From assembly GCA_947038155.1 (NCBI GenBank), contig CAMQVH010000002.1:163867-227866 (forward strand): a stretch of DNA of 64,000 nt, given 5' to 3'. The translations under genes were made by a program, and so were the position numbers. Every line of letters begins with the position of its first letter. Position 1 is the first letter of the stretch. This document shows, one piece after another, positions 36,143 to 44,143 of the stretch. The DNA comes from an uncultured Bacteroides sp. (GTDB taxonomy: Bacteria > Bacteroidota > Bacteroidia > Bacteroidales > Bacteroidaceae). The notes under the pieces were generated by a model. The model was not told the origin of the DNA and made no database searches. It saw nothing but the letters and a program-made list of their open reading frames with translations.

Positions 36143-36187
36143 CGTTATCTTTATAGAGTTATACACACTATCAATCACGCCCACCGA
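36131..36187 (-). promoter_or_regulatory. Predicted antiterminator pairing of the his attenuator
   Basis: In RNA, UCGGUGGGC (36187-36179) can pair over all nine positions, with two G-U wobbles, with GCUUACCGA (36139-36131), which includes the 5' arm of the terminator. The two structures are mutually exclusive. The upstream strand starts two nucleotides after the leader-peptide UAA, so a ribosome resting at the stop codon would cover it and favour termination. A ribosome stalled on the His codons would leave it free. Confidence 0.75.
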
Positions 36188-36188
36188 G

Positions 36189-36236
36189 TTATTCGTTAGG
36201 AAAATGATGATGATGATGTGCAGCTGTATATTTCAT
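36189..36236 (-). CDS. hisL: Histidine operon leader peptide
   Basis: A 15-codon frame on the minus strand, MKYTAAHHHHHFPNE then TAA, with five consecutive CAT His codons. It begins about 15 nt after the expected transcription start and is followed by an antiterminator and a terminator before hisG. This is the classical layout of ribosome-mediated histidine attenuation: starvation for charged His-tRNA stalls the ribosome in the His run and allows transcription into hisGDCB. It is too short to be found by length-based gene calling. Confidence 0.93.
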   Translation of the reverse strand: MKYTAAHHHHHFPNE

Positions 36237-36256
36237 ATTTCTTTTATTTAATGCGA

Positions 36257-36288
36257 CAAAAGTAAAGCATTTGTTTGATACTTCCAAA
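36257..36288 (-). promoter_or_regulatory. Promoter of the his operon
   Basis: On the minus strand TACTTTTG (36257-36264) is the -7 element and TTTG (36285-36288) the -33 element, 20 bp apart. It is one of the best promoter matches in the window. Confidence 0.75.
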
Positions 36289-36317
36289 CATTTATCACAA
36301 AAAGTTCAGTTTTTATT

Positions 36318-36809
36318 TCAAATTAAAGGCAACATCTCTTCCGGCTCTACATCACACTTATCAAAGTGCATTTCATCTTTCGACTTTTCGTGCGAGAACG
36401 TAAAGTACGTACAAACAGCTTCGGTACATACTTCGCCATCCTTATTATATAACTTAGCTTCAATAATTACAATATTTCGCTTGACTTCCTTAATAGAAGC
36501 ACGCAACACAATGTGGGAATCAGTAGTACTGACCGGCTTGCGGTAACGAGTTTCCATTTTTGAAGTTACTCCCGTTGTCTGTAATTTACGAAGTATCACC
36601 CAAGCGCAAATTTCATCCATGAGAACAGCCTGAATACCACCATGCAAGGTATTGATCCATCCCTGATATTCAGGACGGGGTTTCCAGATACTTACCACTT
36701 CGTCGCCATCTTCATAAAACTCCATCTTTATTCCGGCTTCATTATTAGGGGCGCAACCAAAGCAATTGTACCCTTCCAGACCTTTCCAGGGATTTATTAT
36801 TTTCTTCAT
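36318..36809 (-). CDS. PaaI-type hotdog thioesterase
   Basis: 163 residues with a single hotdog fold: NCFGCAPNNEAGIKMEFYEDGD at the N-terminus, WINTLHGGIQAVLMDEICAWV (the HGG loop and acidic helix residue of PaaI/YbgC-type acyl-CoA thioesterases), then TRYRKPVSTTDSHIVLRASI. It probably hydrolyses an acyl-CoA in the cytoplasm; the substrate is unknown. It stands alone upstream of the his promoter on the same strand. Confidence 0.85.
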   Translation of the reverse strand: MKKIINPWKGLEGYNCFGCAPNNEAGIKMEFYEDGDEVVSIWKPRPEYQGWINTLHGGIQAVLMDEICAWVILRKLQTTGVTSKMETRYRKPVSTTDSHIVLRASIKEVKRNIVIIEAKLYNKDGEVCTEAVCTYFTFSHEKSKDEMHFDKCDVEPEEMLPLI

Positions 36810-36884
36810 AATCTATGACTTCTATTTAAGTTTCACTTCCCAAATATAAGCAAAATATAAAAAAGAAGAACAATTTTCCACGAT

Positions 36885-38786
36885 TTACTTTCGGATGCAA
36901 CGAATGGCGTAAGCTTTATCCAACCCGGTGTTTCCCTCTGCTATTTCGTTTTTATCACTTCTCAACAAGAATATTTTCTCATCCGCATCTGTCCCTGCTT
37001 CATTCAAAGTCCAATAAGAAAGATATTTTCCTTCATAGGCAGACTGAAACTTGCCGGCATACATTCCTACCGGATATCCATCAAAACCCGTGAGATTGGT
37101 AGCAGTTCCTACTATTGCACCGGCACCGGTGCTTATTGCTTTCCATGTCCCGGTTTTCAACAAAGAGGCATCATTGCTCAAATAAGTTTTCAGCATATTC
37201 CAATCATTCCAATCAGGCATATTCCACCCCACAGGAAGCAGCTTATTACTGACAATTGTTCCAAAACTATAAAAATAATAACTCTTATCTGTTTGAGACA
37301 ATAGATAACCTGTCGCTCCGGCATTCATAATCTCCAGTTTCGGGATTTCTTCTCCATCTATATATAATGATGTTTTCAGATTACTTCCCATCCAATACTG
37401 CGTACCAATTTTCACTATCGGGTAATTGTGAATACTACTCCCACGTACATCACGCATTATATCTTTCATTGCTAATACAGGCAACATTTCTTCAGGCATA
37501 GACAATGCAATTTGTCCGTCAGGCAAAATATACACCTTACTTCGGGCAGCCTGATTTCCAGGAGTATATTTCAATGAATGTTCTTTCAAATCCCACGCAA
37601 CTGTTCCACCGTGCACTTTATCCGCATGTCCGACCAATTGTACTACTGTTCCCTTGGATAAGTCAACCGCATGGTCTTTCATCGGATAAACGACAATTGC
37701 CTGTGAAGAAAAATCAGGGGTCACCAGATATTCTTTACATATTTCTGCTACCTGCTGCCCAGCACTCAACACTTTATACACCTTCGAATCATCAAATGCC
37801 AATTTCGACACATCCACATAATTATGGAAGACTTCGGACCCGGATTGCCCTGTATTACCATCTTCCCAACCATTGATTTCCCCTTCGACTTTACTTATCA
37901 AAACATCTTCGGTCGGGATGAAAGAAATCGCCAGTTCACTCTGCTTACCACTCTGTAACTGCAATGAAGAAGGCAATGGGCTGGTATATATCTTGCCTCC
38001 AACTTCCAATACGATGTATTGATAGCCCAAAGTGGTTTCTTGCGGAATAAGGATCACTTCTTTTCCGCTCAACCGATTTCCCTGTATCTCCCATTTTCCG
38101 GCAGGAGTAATGCTTTTCTCATCAGAAAAAGCGGAATAAGTCTCTTTTTGAAAATCATAAATCGCCTTACTATAAAAACCACAAACAGAAAGTTTGGGGT
38201 CAGTATCCAGTATCCCCTGCAATTCTTCACCTTCCTTTCCTACCAGAGCTATTTTTAACTTGAAAAATTTGTGATCATAGTGCAGGGCGATGGCTCCTTT
38301 AGGAGCTGATTGCAGATTCTGAGAGGCAACTAGAAAATCAGAGCAAAAATAATCGGCAGAAAGATTTTGATCAGCCTCTACCGCCACCGGCATCGTACTT
38401 TCTCCCATATCCACTCCCTCTTCCTGGTAAGGATAATAACTGATCAAACGTAATGTTACCTCATCATCAGGATAATAAATCGGTTCACTGGACTCAAATA
38501 TTTTTTCGGAAGTACGAAAGAAACGCAAATTATCCGCATAACGTTCTTCCTTCATGGTGGAAGAACCCACAAGGGCAAACACCCCTACTTCATCATTCTC
38601 TTCAAAGCCATTGCCGACAACACGTGTATATGTCGCTTCATGAATATCAGCAGTAAATCTCAATGAAATACCTCCATCGCTGACTATAGCCTTCTCTTCC
38701 GAAATATGATTTACACATGCTGATACAAAAAAAGAAGAAAAAAGGCATACAGCGATTCCTTTCTCCATTCTAAACAGAATATTCAT
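36885..38786 (-). CDS. Fimbrillin-family lipoprotein with C-terminal FISUMP domain
   Basis: 633 residues, lipobox VSAC (Cys24). The N-terminal two-thirds resemble Mfa-like/fimbrillin proteins (ISLRFTADIHEATYTRV, FEENDEVGVFAL, ALHYDHKFFKLKIAL). The C-terminal ~170 residues have the Fibrobacter major paralogous (FISUMP) pattern (IVKIGTQYWMGSNLKTSLY, GWNMPDWNDWNML, LSYWTLNEAG, AYAIRCIRK). The combination suggests a pilus-tip adhesin or surface protein. No other pilus gene is nearby. A GAGGAT stretch 5 nt upstream supports the first ATG. Its mRNA leader carries a cloverleaf-like structure. Confidence 0.78.
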   Translation of the reverse strand: MNILFRMEKGIAVCLFSSFFVSACVNHISEEKAIVSDGGISLRFTADIHEATYTRVVGNGFEENDEVGVFALVGSSTMKEERYADNLRFFRTSEKIFESSEPIYYPDDEVTLRLISYYPYQEEGVDMGESTMPVAVEADQNLSADYFCSDFLVASQNLQSAPKGAIALHYDHKFFKLKIALVGKEGEELQGILDTDPKLSVCGFYSKAIYDFQKETYSAFSDEKSITPAGKWEIQGNRLSGKEVILIPQETTLGYQYIVLEVGGKIYTSPLPSSLQLQSGKQSELAISFIPTEDVLISKVEGEINGWEDGNTGQSGSEVFHNYVDVSKLAFDDSKVYKVLSAGQQVAEICKEYLVTPDFSSQAIVVYPMKDHAVDLSKGTVVQLVGHADKVHGGTVAWDLKEHSLKYTPGNQAARSKVYILPDGQIALSMPEEMLPVLAMKDIMRDVRGSSIHNYPIVKIGTQYWMGSNLKTSLYIDGEEIPKLEIMNAGATGYLLSQTDKSYYFYSFGTIVSNKLLPVGWNMPDWNDWNMLKTYLSNDASLLKTGTWKAISTGAGAIVGTATNLTGFDGYPVGMYAGKFQSAYEGKYLSYWTLNEAGTDADEKIFLLRSDKNEIAEGNTGLDKAYAIRCIRK

Positions 38787-38859
38787 ATCCTCTTCATTTA
38801 AATATAAATAATAAGAAATCTTTGATTGAGCAGAAAGAAGGACATAAAAGGAAGTATTC

Positions 38860-38945
38860 GCTTTCAGTTATGAGATTCCTCGCAACATTTCTGTTGCGAC
38901 TGGAGAATCATCAACTCCAACATTTCATTGTGAAATGCTGAAAGC
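38860..38945 (-). ncRNA. Cloverleaf-like structured leader RNA (candidate cis-regulator)
   Basis: On the minus strand an 8-bp closing stem (GCTTTCAG with CTGAAAGC, 38938-38945/38860-38867) encloses three hairpins: CATTTCA/TGAAATG (38921-38937), TGGAG/CTCCA (38901-38919), and TCGCAACA/TGTTGCGA (38880-38899). The last is capped by a GAAA tetraloop in this orientation only. A -7 element TACTTTTG (38945-38952) sits directly upstream, so this would be the 5' end of the fimbrillin mRNA, about 75 nt before its ATG. I do not recognise a known riboswitch class. Confidence 0.6.
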
Positions 38946-38952
38946 AAAAGTA
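38945..38952 (-). promoter_or_regulatory. -7 element of the fimbrillin/FISUMP gene
   Basis: TACTTTTG on the minus strand, directly upstream of the cloverleaf leader. No clear -33 element was found. Confidence 0.5.
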
Positions 38953-39095
38953 TATATCATAAACCAACCAGCACTTCATTTTCTTAAATAATATTTATAT
39001 TTATTCATAAGTATCAAATTAATAGCACTTTATGAATCAGGGATATTTCAAAGCCAAATAGGCTTACACATTATTATATTAGTAATCTAACATTT

Positions 39096-39749
39096 TCAAA
39101 AAGAATAGCCTATTTCTACTCCGGCAATATGTTTACCTTTTGGAGACTCATACTGATAACAATAAAAAACATCTAACGCCCATCGTTTAGCCAAAGCTAT
39201 CTCTACTCCGGGACGATAACGCATACGATCTGCTCTCCAAAAAGGAGCGTCATCCAAACTTTGATAAATTTCAATTGAGAAGTAAGGAGAAACGATTCCT
39301 TTTTCAGGTGCATAAGCTAATTTTAAGCGGGAACGCAGACGAGCTTTTGAATCACCACGATCAAAAGTTTGCTGAAACCTTTCTCTCAAAGCAATTTTCA
39401 ACCATTGATACTGAAAACTGGCAGTTGCTCCAAAGTTATAACGGTGTCTGAATTTCCATTCCGAATCTCCCAAATTCCGGAAATGAGTTTCATATCCGGC
39501 TTCCAGTTTCAAAAATGAATAAGCCCGATACTCACCTCCAATGGCCAATCCCAAACGGTCCATTCTACTTACGTCATCCTTTGTCCGAAACTCCAGATTG
39601 CTTAAAAGTGAAAATCGGGGGTCGATCTTATAGTTCACTTTGAATTTAGTCCATGTAGTGAAATCATCACTTTGTGCAAATGCAGTGGAAGTCATTCCAG
39701 CCAATAGCGCAAACAGCAGTATTTTAGTAATTGCAAATATTCTACTCAT
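39096..39749 (-). CDS. DUF2490 outer-membrane beta-barrel protein
   Basis: 217 residues with a signal peptide (ending STAFAQ) and alternating amphipathic strands: FTTWTKFKVNYKIDPRFSLL, SFLKLEAGYETHFRNL, WLKIALRERFQQTFDRG, a C-terminal YCYQYES.KGKHIAGVEIGYSF. Ending in an aromatic residue is typical of outer-membrane barrels, and the YQYES near the end is common in DUF2490. Function unknown. A -7 element TATCTTTG lies at 39770-39777 on the minus strand. Confidence 0.82.
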   Translation of the reverse strand: MSRIFAITKILLFALLAGMTSTAFAQSDDFTTWTKFKVNYKIDPRFSLLSNLEFRTKDDVSRMDRLGLAIGGEYRAYSFLKLEAGYETHFRNLGDSEWKFRHRYNFGATASFQYQWLKIALRERFQQTFDRGDSKARLRSRLKLAYAPEKGIVSPYFSIEIYQSLDDAPFWRADRMRYRPGVEIALAKRWALDVFYCYQYESPKGKHIAGVEIGYSF

Positions 39750-39835
39750 TGATTACCGGGTTAAAAGTACAAAGATAATAAATCTCCGGCAAAGAAAAAT
39801 TATGATACTGAAATAATTCTGAAATATCAGAGCTC

Positions 39836-39920
39836 ATTCCTTTAAAAGAAACGCCCCGTTGGTTTTAAAGGAACAGGTCGTTGGTTTTAAACCAAGAACC
39901 CGCTCCTTTAAAAGAAAAGG
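39836..39920. repeat. Four-unit palindromic array with TTTAAA cores, period 21-23 nt
   Basis: TTTAAA cores occur at 39841, 39864, 39886 and 39907. Each lies in a partly palindromic unit such as CGTTGGTTTTAAAGGAAC or CTCCTTTAAAAGAAAAGG. Spacing is 23, 22 and 21 nt. No coding potential. A second array of the same design with CG-rich cores is at 53.58 kb. Confidence 0.65.
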
Positions 39921-39945
39921 TTCCTATTTTATATTCACGTGATAA

Positions 39946-40101
39946 TCAAACCTTTACTTTTTGCTTCGCATTCCACACCCATAAAGCGAAAAATACCGAC
40001 AATAGAGCCGACCCAATCCAAAACCAATTGATATAAGTAAAGTCGTAAACCTCTACCCCATTCCGGATCGTTTTATGTCCTTCAATCAGAACTCCGCTCA
40101 T
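39946..40101 (-). pseudogene. Short frame resembling the C-terminus of an MFS transporter
   Basis: A 51-codon ATG-to-TGA frame on the minus strand encodes a polar start (SGVLIEGHKTIRNGVEVYDF) followed by one clean membrane helix (INWFWIGSALLSVFFALWVW) and a basic tail. The pattern, a GV..YDF turn before the last helix, resembles the end of nucleoside-symporter-type MFS proteins. The frame is closed by a stop three codons upstream of the ATG, and no earlier helices are visible. It is either a transporter remnant or a genuine small membrane protein; I slightly favour a remnant. Confidence 0.4.
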
Positions 40102-40254
40102 GACATCTTAACATACGCATCTTTCTGAGTTAAAAATAACCTTCTTTCTTATTAAGTTTCCGACCAAGAACTTTGTGCTCCTTTAATTGTTATCCTATTA
40201 TAAAAGTGCGAACAAAGCACGCAACAAAGTTCTATAAAAAAAGAAAGGAAGATT

Positions 40255-40959
40255 ATGAAAAAAGTAATCGACAGAGCTTCATCAAGAGGCTATTTTAATC
40301 ATGGCTGGCTCAAAACCCACCACACATTCAGTTTTGCTAACTATTACAATCCGGAAAGAATCCATTTCGGAGCCTTGCGAGTACTGAATGATGACAGTGT
40401 AGACCCGTCAATGGGATTTGATACCCATCCACATAAAAACATGGAAGTAATTTCCATTCCGTTGAAAGGGTATCTGAGACATGGCGACAGTGTACAAAAT
40501 ACGAAAACAATTACTCCCGGTGATATCCAAGTGATGAGTACGGGTAGTGGTATCCATCATAGTGAGTATAACGACAGCAAGGAAGAACAATTGGAATTCC
40601 TGCAAATATGGGTATTCCCCCGAATAGAGAATACGAAACCCGAATATAACAATTTCGATATACGCCCGCTGCTGAAACCGAACGAGTTATCTCTGATCAT
40701 TTCTCCGAATGGCAAGACACCGGCTTCTATCAAACAAGATGCCTGGTTCTCTATGGGAGACTTCGATACGGAAAGAACCATCGAATATTGTATGCATCAG
40801 GAAGGTAACGGAGCTTATCTGTTTGTGATAGAAGGGGAGATCAGCGTGGCCGACGAACATCTGGCCAAACGTGACGGCATCGGAATATGGGATACCAAAA
40901 GCTTCTCTATCCGTGCTACTAAAGGAACCAAACTTCTGGTAATGGAAGTACCCATGTAA
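40255..40959 (+). CDS. Pirin-family protein
   Basis: 234-residue bicupin. The N-terminal cupin has the metal-binding His set in GFDTHPHKNMEVI and GSGIHHSEYND with a Glu (QLEFLQIW). The C-terminal cupin has lost the metal ligands, as is usual. Bacterial pirins have been linked to quercetinase activity or redox-responsive regulation; no substrate can be assigned here. An AAGGAAG stretch precedes the ATG. A strong hairpin follows the stop. Confidence 0.9.
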   Translation: MKKVIDRASSRGYFNHGWLKTHHTFSFANYYNPERIHFGALRVLNDDSVDPSMGFDTHPHKNMEVISIPLKGYLRHGDSVQNTKTITPGDIQVMSTGSGIHHSEYNDSKEEQLEFLQIWVFPRIENTKPEYNNFDIRPLLKPNELSLIISPNGKTPASIKQDAWFSMGDFDTERTIEYCMHQEGNGAYLFVIEGEISVADEHLAKRDGIGIWDTKSFSIRATKGTKLLVMEVPM

Positions 40960-40997
40960 AAAACATTATTTCTAGTTTTATTCTATTCTATTTAAAT

Positions 40998-41031
40998 GAA
41001 TCGGTCCCACTCTACAGAGTGAGACCGATTC
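40998..41031. terminator. Two-way terminator between pirin and DsbD genes
   Basis: GAATCGGTC-C-CACTCT (40998-41013) pairs with AGAGTG-A-GACCGATTC (41016-41031), one mismatch in 16 positions, with a very short loop. It is flanked by T-rich DNA on the plus strand and A-rich DNA before it, and lies between convergent genes. Confidence 0.8.
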
Positions 41032-41054
41032 TCATTGATAGTTATATCTTCGGA

Positions 41055-43115
41055 TTATTTTTCCTTCCGATAATTCTCCAGTCCAGTTTGCAAGAATTTA
41101 ATATATTTGGGAATGTCTTCATCGTAAGCATAAGACTTATTCAAAGGACTTCCCTGATTATCCAGCAATACATAGAAAGGCTGTGCATTAGCACCAAACT
41201 TCACACGTTGCAGATAGCTCCACTTATCACCGACTGTACGCAAAGTACGTTCCTTACCGTTCTCTACGATTTTCACAGGTTCGGTCAACGGAGTTTTATT
41301 ATCCACATACAGAGTAATCAGCACATAATCATTATTAATCAGATCACTCACTTTCGGGTCCGTCCATACAGCAGCTTCCATCTTACGACAGTTCACGCAT
41401 CCATAGCCTGTAAAGTCAAGCATCACTGGTTTGCCATTCAGACGTGCATACTCCATACCCAGATCGTAGTCATCAAATTTCGCATGTACTTCATTCTTAT
41501 ACAGATTAAAGTCTTGCGTATGCATAGGAGGCGCAAAAGCACTTACGGCTTTTAACGGAGCTCCCCACAAACCGGGAACCATATATACGGCAAACGCCAG
41601 AGAGATAAGTGCCATAAAGAAACGAGTCACTCCCACCTTATTGTCATCATCGTCATGCGGAAACTTGATTTTACCAAGCAAATAGAAACCCAGCAATGCA
41701 AAGATGACAATCCACAGAGCGAGGAAGGTTTCACGGTCGAGTAATCTCCAGCCATAAGCCAGATCGGCAACCGACAGGAATTTAAGCGCAAATGCCAGTT
41801 CCAGAAATCCTAACGTCACTTTGATCACATTCATCCATCCGCCCGACTTCGGCATAGACTTCAGCCATGACGGGAACAGAGCAAAGAGTGTGAACGGCAA
41901 TGCCAATGCAATGGCAAAACCCAACATACCAATAGCCGGAGCCACCACGCTTCCTGTAGTAGAAACCTGTACCAGCAGGAATCCGATAATCGGACCTGTA
42001 CAAGAGAAAGATACCAGTGAAAGTGTAAATGCCATCAGGAAGATACTCAGCAGACCGGTAGTCGATTCCGCTTTACTATCTACCGCATTGCCCCACTTTG
42101 ACGGTAATCTAATCTCAAACGCTCCAAAAAATGAAGCGGCAAAGATTACCAGCATCAGGAAGAAAAGGATATTAAAGACAGCATTCGTCGATAAAGCATT
42201 GAGCGCACTGGCACCAAATATCAGTGTGATAGCCAATCCTAATGCCACATAAATAACGACAATGGAAGCACCATAAGTCCACGCATCACGAATACCTTTT
42301 TTCTTATCTTTGCTACGTTTCAGAAAGAAACTGACTGTCATCGGGATTATAGGCCATACACAAGGAGTGAACAGAGCCAGCAATCCACCCAGGAAACCTG
42401 TCACGAAAATATAAATCCAGGACATATCTCCCTGAGTATGTTCCTCGCCCAGTGCCTGCAATTCACTGATTACCGGACGCCAAAGGTCACCGGAAGCTAC
42501 GGCCGGTTGAATATCGGCATTTGCATCCATAGCAGAAGCAAGAACCAGTTCCATCATCGCAGCAGAGTCTTTGGACGCAGCAGGAGCAGTTACCTCTTCC
42601 GCCTCTTTTGTCTCCGGCTTATCAACTTTGGCTACAGGAGTGGCCGTAGTTCCGGCCTTTGCTTCACCCGAAAACTTAAAAGGAACTTCTGTCGGAGGCA
42701 GACAACTCTCATCGTCGCAGGCTCCATATTCCAGATAACCTTCTATCGCATAAGCTCCACCAGTCAGCTTCACTTTCTGCACGAATTTGGCAGTATTCTC
42801 GAAGTAGCGCACTTTCATTTCGAACAGTTTGTCGAAAGTAGCTATTTCCTTGCCGACAGGCTTCAATTTACCAACCAGTTCTACACCAGACTTCTTCTCC
42901 ACATTAAATGTGGCAGAAATAGGTCCTCCGTCTCCAAGATCGGTAGAATAAACATGCCACCCTTTGTCAATGGCAGCCGTAAACACGATCTCCGCTTCTG
43001 TATCAGAAAGAGAGTTCAGTTCTGTTTTAAACTTTACCGGATCTTTAATCTGCGCCTGCAATGTATAGGCTACAAAGCTTAAAAGCAGAAAAGAAATTAA
43101 TTTTCTCATTTTCAT
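41055..43115 (-). CDS. dsbD: Thiol:disulfide interchange protein, DsbD family
   Basis: 686 residues in the full three-part DsbD layout. The exported N-terminal domain contains the redox pair in CDDESCLPP. The membrane core of about eight helices has the conserved cysteines in TPCVWPIIPM and SFSCTGPIIGF. The C-terminal thioredoxin domain has TGYGCVNCRKM. It moves electrons from cytoplasmic thioredoxin to periplasmic partners. It may reduce the exported thioredoxin at 10.7 kb. The start is at MKMRKLIS, or two codons later. Confidence 0.9.
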   Translation of the reverse strand: MKMRKLISFLLLSFVAYTLQAQIKDPVKFKTELNSLSDTEAEIVFTAAIDKGWHVYSTDLGDGGPISATFNVEKKSGVELVGKLKPVGKEIATFDKLFEMKVRYFENTAKFVQKVKLTGGAYAIEGYLEYGACDDESCLPPTEVPFKFSGEAKAGTTATPVAKVDKPETKEAEEVTAPAASKDSAAMMELVLASAMDANADIQPAVASGDLWRPVISELQALGEEHTQGDMSWIYIFVTGFLGGLLALFTPCVWPIIPMTVSFFLKRSKDKKKGIRDAWTYGASIVVIYVALGLAITLIFGASALNALSTNAVFNILFFLMLVIFAASFFGAFEIRLPSKWGNAVDSKAESTTGLLSIFLMAFTLSLVSFSCTGPIIGFLLVQVSTTGSVVAPAIGMLGFAIALALPFTLFALFPSWLKSMPKSGGWMNVIKVTLGFLELAFALKFLSVADLAYGWRLLDRETFLALWIVIFALLGFYLLGKIKFPHDDDDNKVGVTRFFMALISLAFAVYMVPGLWGAPLKAVSAFAPPMHTQDFNLYKNEVHAKFDDYDLGMEYARLNGKPVMLDFTGYGCVNCRKMEAAVWTDPKVSDLINNDYVLITLYVDNKTPLTEPVKIVENGKERTLRTVGDKWSYLQRVKFGANAQPFYVLLDNQGSPLNKSYAYDEDIPKYIKFLQTGLENYRKEK

Positions 43116-43124
43116 TATTGGGGG

Positions 43125-43424
43125 TTATAATTCATAATCCACGCATGCACGACTGTCCTTTGCTTCAGCTATAATCTTTCCGGCTGCCACATGATCAGGG
43201 TGTGTTGCATAGAACTTCACATCCTCCAGCGTGTCAAATTCGCTATAGAGAGCTATATGCCAAGCCTCTCCCGGATTCATATTCAGTCCGACTTCAATCT
43301 TACGGATCACTGAAATCTTAGCGGGGAGCGCTTCGATAGCTTCCTTAAATTTATTCATCACTACGAGTTTCTCCGCTTCGGGAACTTCGTCTTTTAACTT
43401 AAATAATACAATGTGTTTCACCAT
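43125..43424 (-). CDS. Dabb (stress-responsive A/B barrel) protein
   Basis: 99 residues matching the dimeric alpha+beta barrel Dabb fold: MVKHIVLFKLKDE at the start, the amphipathic helix EKLVVMNKFKEAIEALP, LNMNPGEAWHIALYSEF, and YATHPDHVAAGKIIAE. The family includes plant stress proteins and some polyketide cyclases; in bacteria the role is usually unknown. It is 9 bp upstream of dsbD on the same strand, so they are probably co-transcribed. Confidence 0.85.
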   Translation of the reverse strand: MVKHIVLFKLKDEVPEAEKLVVMNKFKEAIEALPAKISVIRKIEVGLNMNPGEAWHIALYSEFDTLEDVKFYATHPDHVAAGKIIAEAKDSRACVDYEL

Positions 43425-43428
43425 TACG

Positions 43429-43459
43429 TTGTTATTTTAATGAATTGTTTCTATATTTG
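43429..43459 (+). promoter_or_regulatory. Promoter of udk-mltF
   Basis: TTG (43429-43431), 20 bp, TATATTTG (43452-43459), followed by a leader of about 60 nt before the udk ATG. Confidence 0.6.
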
Positions 43460-43525
43460 TCTTGTCAATGCATTACATTACTAATGCAAAATTACTCTAT
43501 TTGGTTCAAATAACACTATAAAGAG

Positions 43526-44143
43526 ATGTTAATAATAGGAATAGCAGGTGGAACGGGCTCCGGAAAAACCACCGTCGTACGAAAAATAATAGAAAGCCTC
43601 CCCGTTGGAGAAGTAGTACTATTACCTCAGGATTCATACTACAAAGACAGTAGTCACGTGCCGGTTGAAGAACGTCAGAATATCAACTTTGACCATCCGG
43701 ATGCTTTTGAATGGAGCTTGCTTTCCAAACATGTAATGATGCTGAAAGAAGGAAAAAGCATCGAGCAGCCGACCTATTCTTACCTGACTTGTACCCGCCA
43801 ACCGGAAACCATCCACATCGAGCCTCGTGAAGTCGTCATTATTGAAGGTATCCTTGCCTTGTGCGACAAGAAGCTACGCAATATGATGGACCTAAAGATA
43901 TTTGTAGATGCCGATCCCGATGAACGCCTGATACGTGTCATCCAAAGGGATGTCATTGAAAGAGGACGGACAGCGGAAGCTGTCATGGAACGCTATACCC
44001 GTGTTCTGAAACCGATGCACCTGCAATTCATCGAACCCTGCAAACGCTATGCGGACCTTATCGTTCCGGAAGGCGGCAGCAATGCAGTAGCTATCGATAT
44101 ATTAACAATGTATATCAAGAAACATTTGAAAAATGAAGAATGA
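43526..44143 (+). CDS. udk: Uridine kinase
   Basis: 205-residue P-loop kinase phosphorylating uridine and cytidine in pyrimidine salvage. The Walker A motif is GIAGGTGSGKTT at residues 5-16, followed by LLPQDSYYKDSSH, NFDHPDAFEW (substrate binding) and EGILALCDKKLR. The C-terminal IDILTMYIKKHLK helix completes the usual length. Its TGA overlaps the ATG of the transglycosylase gene (ATGA, 44140-44143). Confidence 0.95.
   Translation: MLIIGIAGGTGSGKTTVVRKIIESLPVGEVVLLPQDSYYKDSSHVPVEERQNINFDHPDAFEWSLLSKHVMMLKEGKSIEQPTYSYLTCTRQPETIHIEPREVVIIEGILALCDKKLRNMMDLKIFVDADPDERLIRVIQRDVIERGRTAEAVMERYTRVLKPMHLQFIEPCKRYADLIVPEGGSNAVAIDILTMYIKKHLKNEE

Larger units (their letters stand above)
39750..40254. 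other. Intergenic region with palindromic array and gene remnant
   Basis: This 505-bp gap holds the promoter of the DUF2490 gene, a four-unit TTTAAA palindromic array (39836-39920), a 51-codon frame that looks like the tail of a membrane transporter (39946-40101, minus), and a 10-bp inverted repeat in front of pirin (AGAACTTTGT 40167-40176 with ACAAAGTTCT 40224-40233). Confidence 0.6.

Noticed and set aside
38860..38945. Cloverleaf read as a tRNA
   Set aside because: Arm lengths, the absence of a T-loop GTTCGA-type sequence and the GAAA tetraloop do not fit a tRNA.
39836..39920. Possible CRISPR or integron attC array
   Set aside because: Units of ~22 nt have no unique spacers, no cas genes or integrase nearby, and their cores differ.
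42438..43082. 214-codon plus-strand frame inside dsbD
   Set aside because: Antisense to the signal peptide and N-terminal domain of DsbD; Arg/Phe/Ser-rich without motifs.
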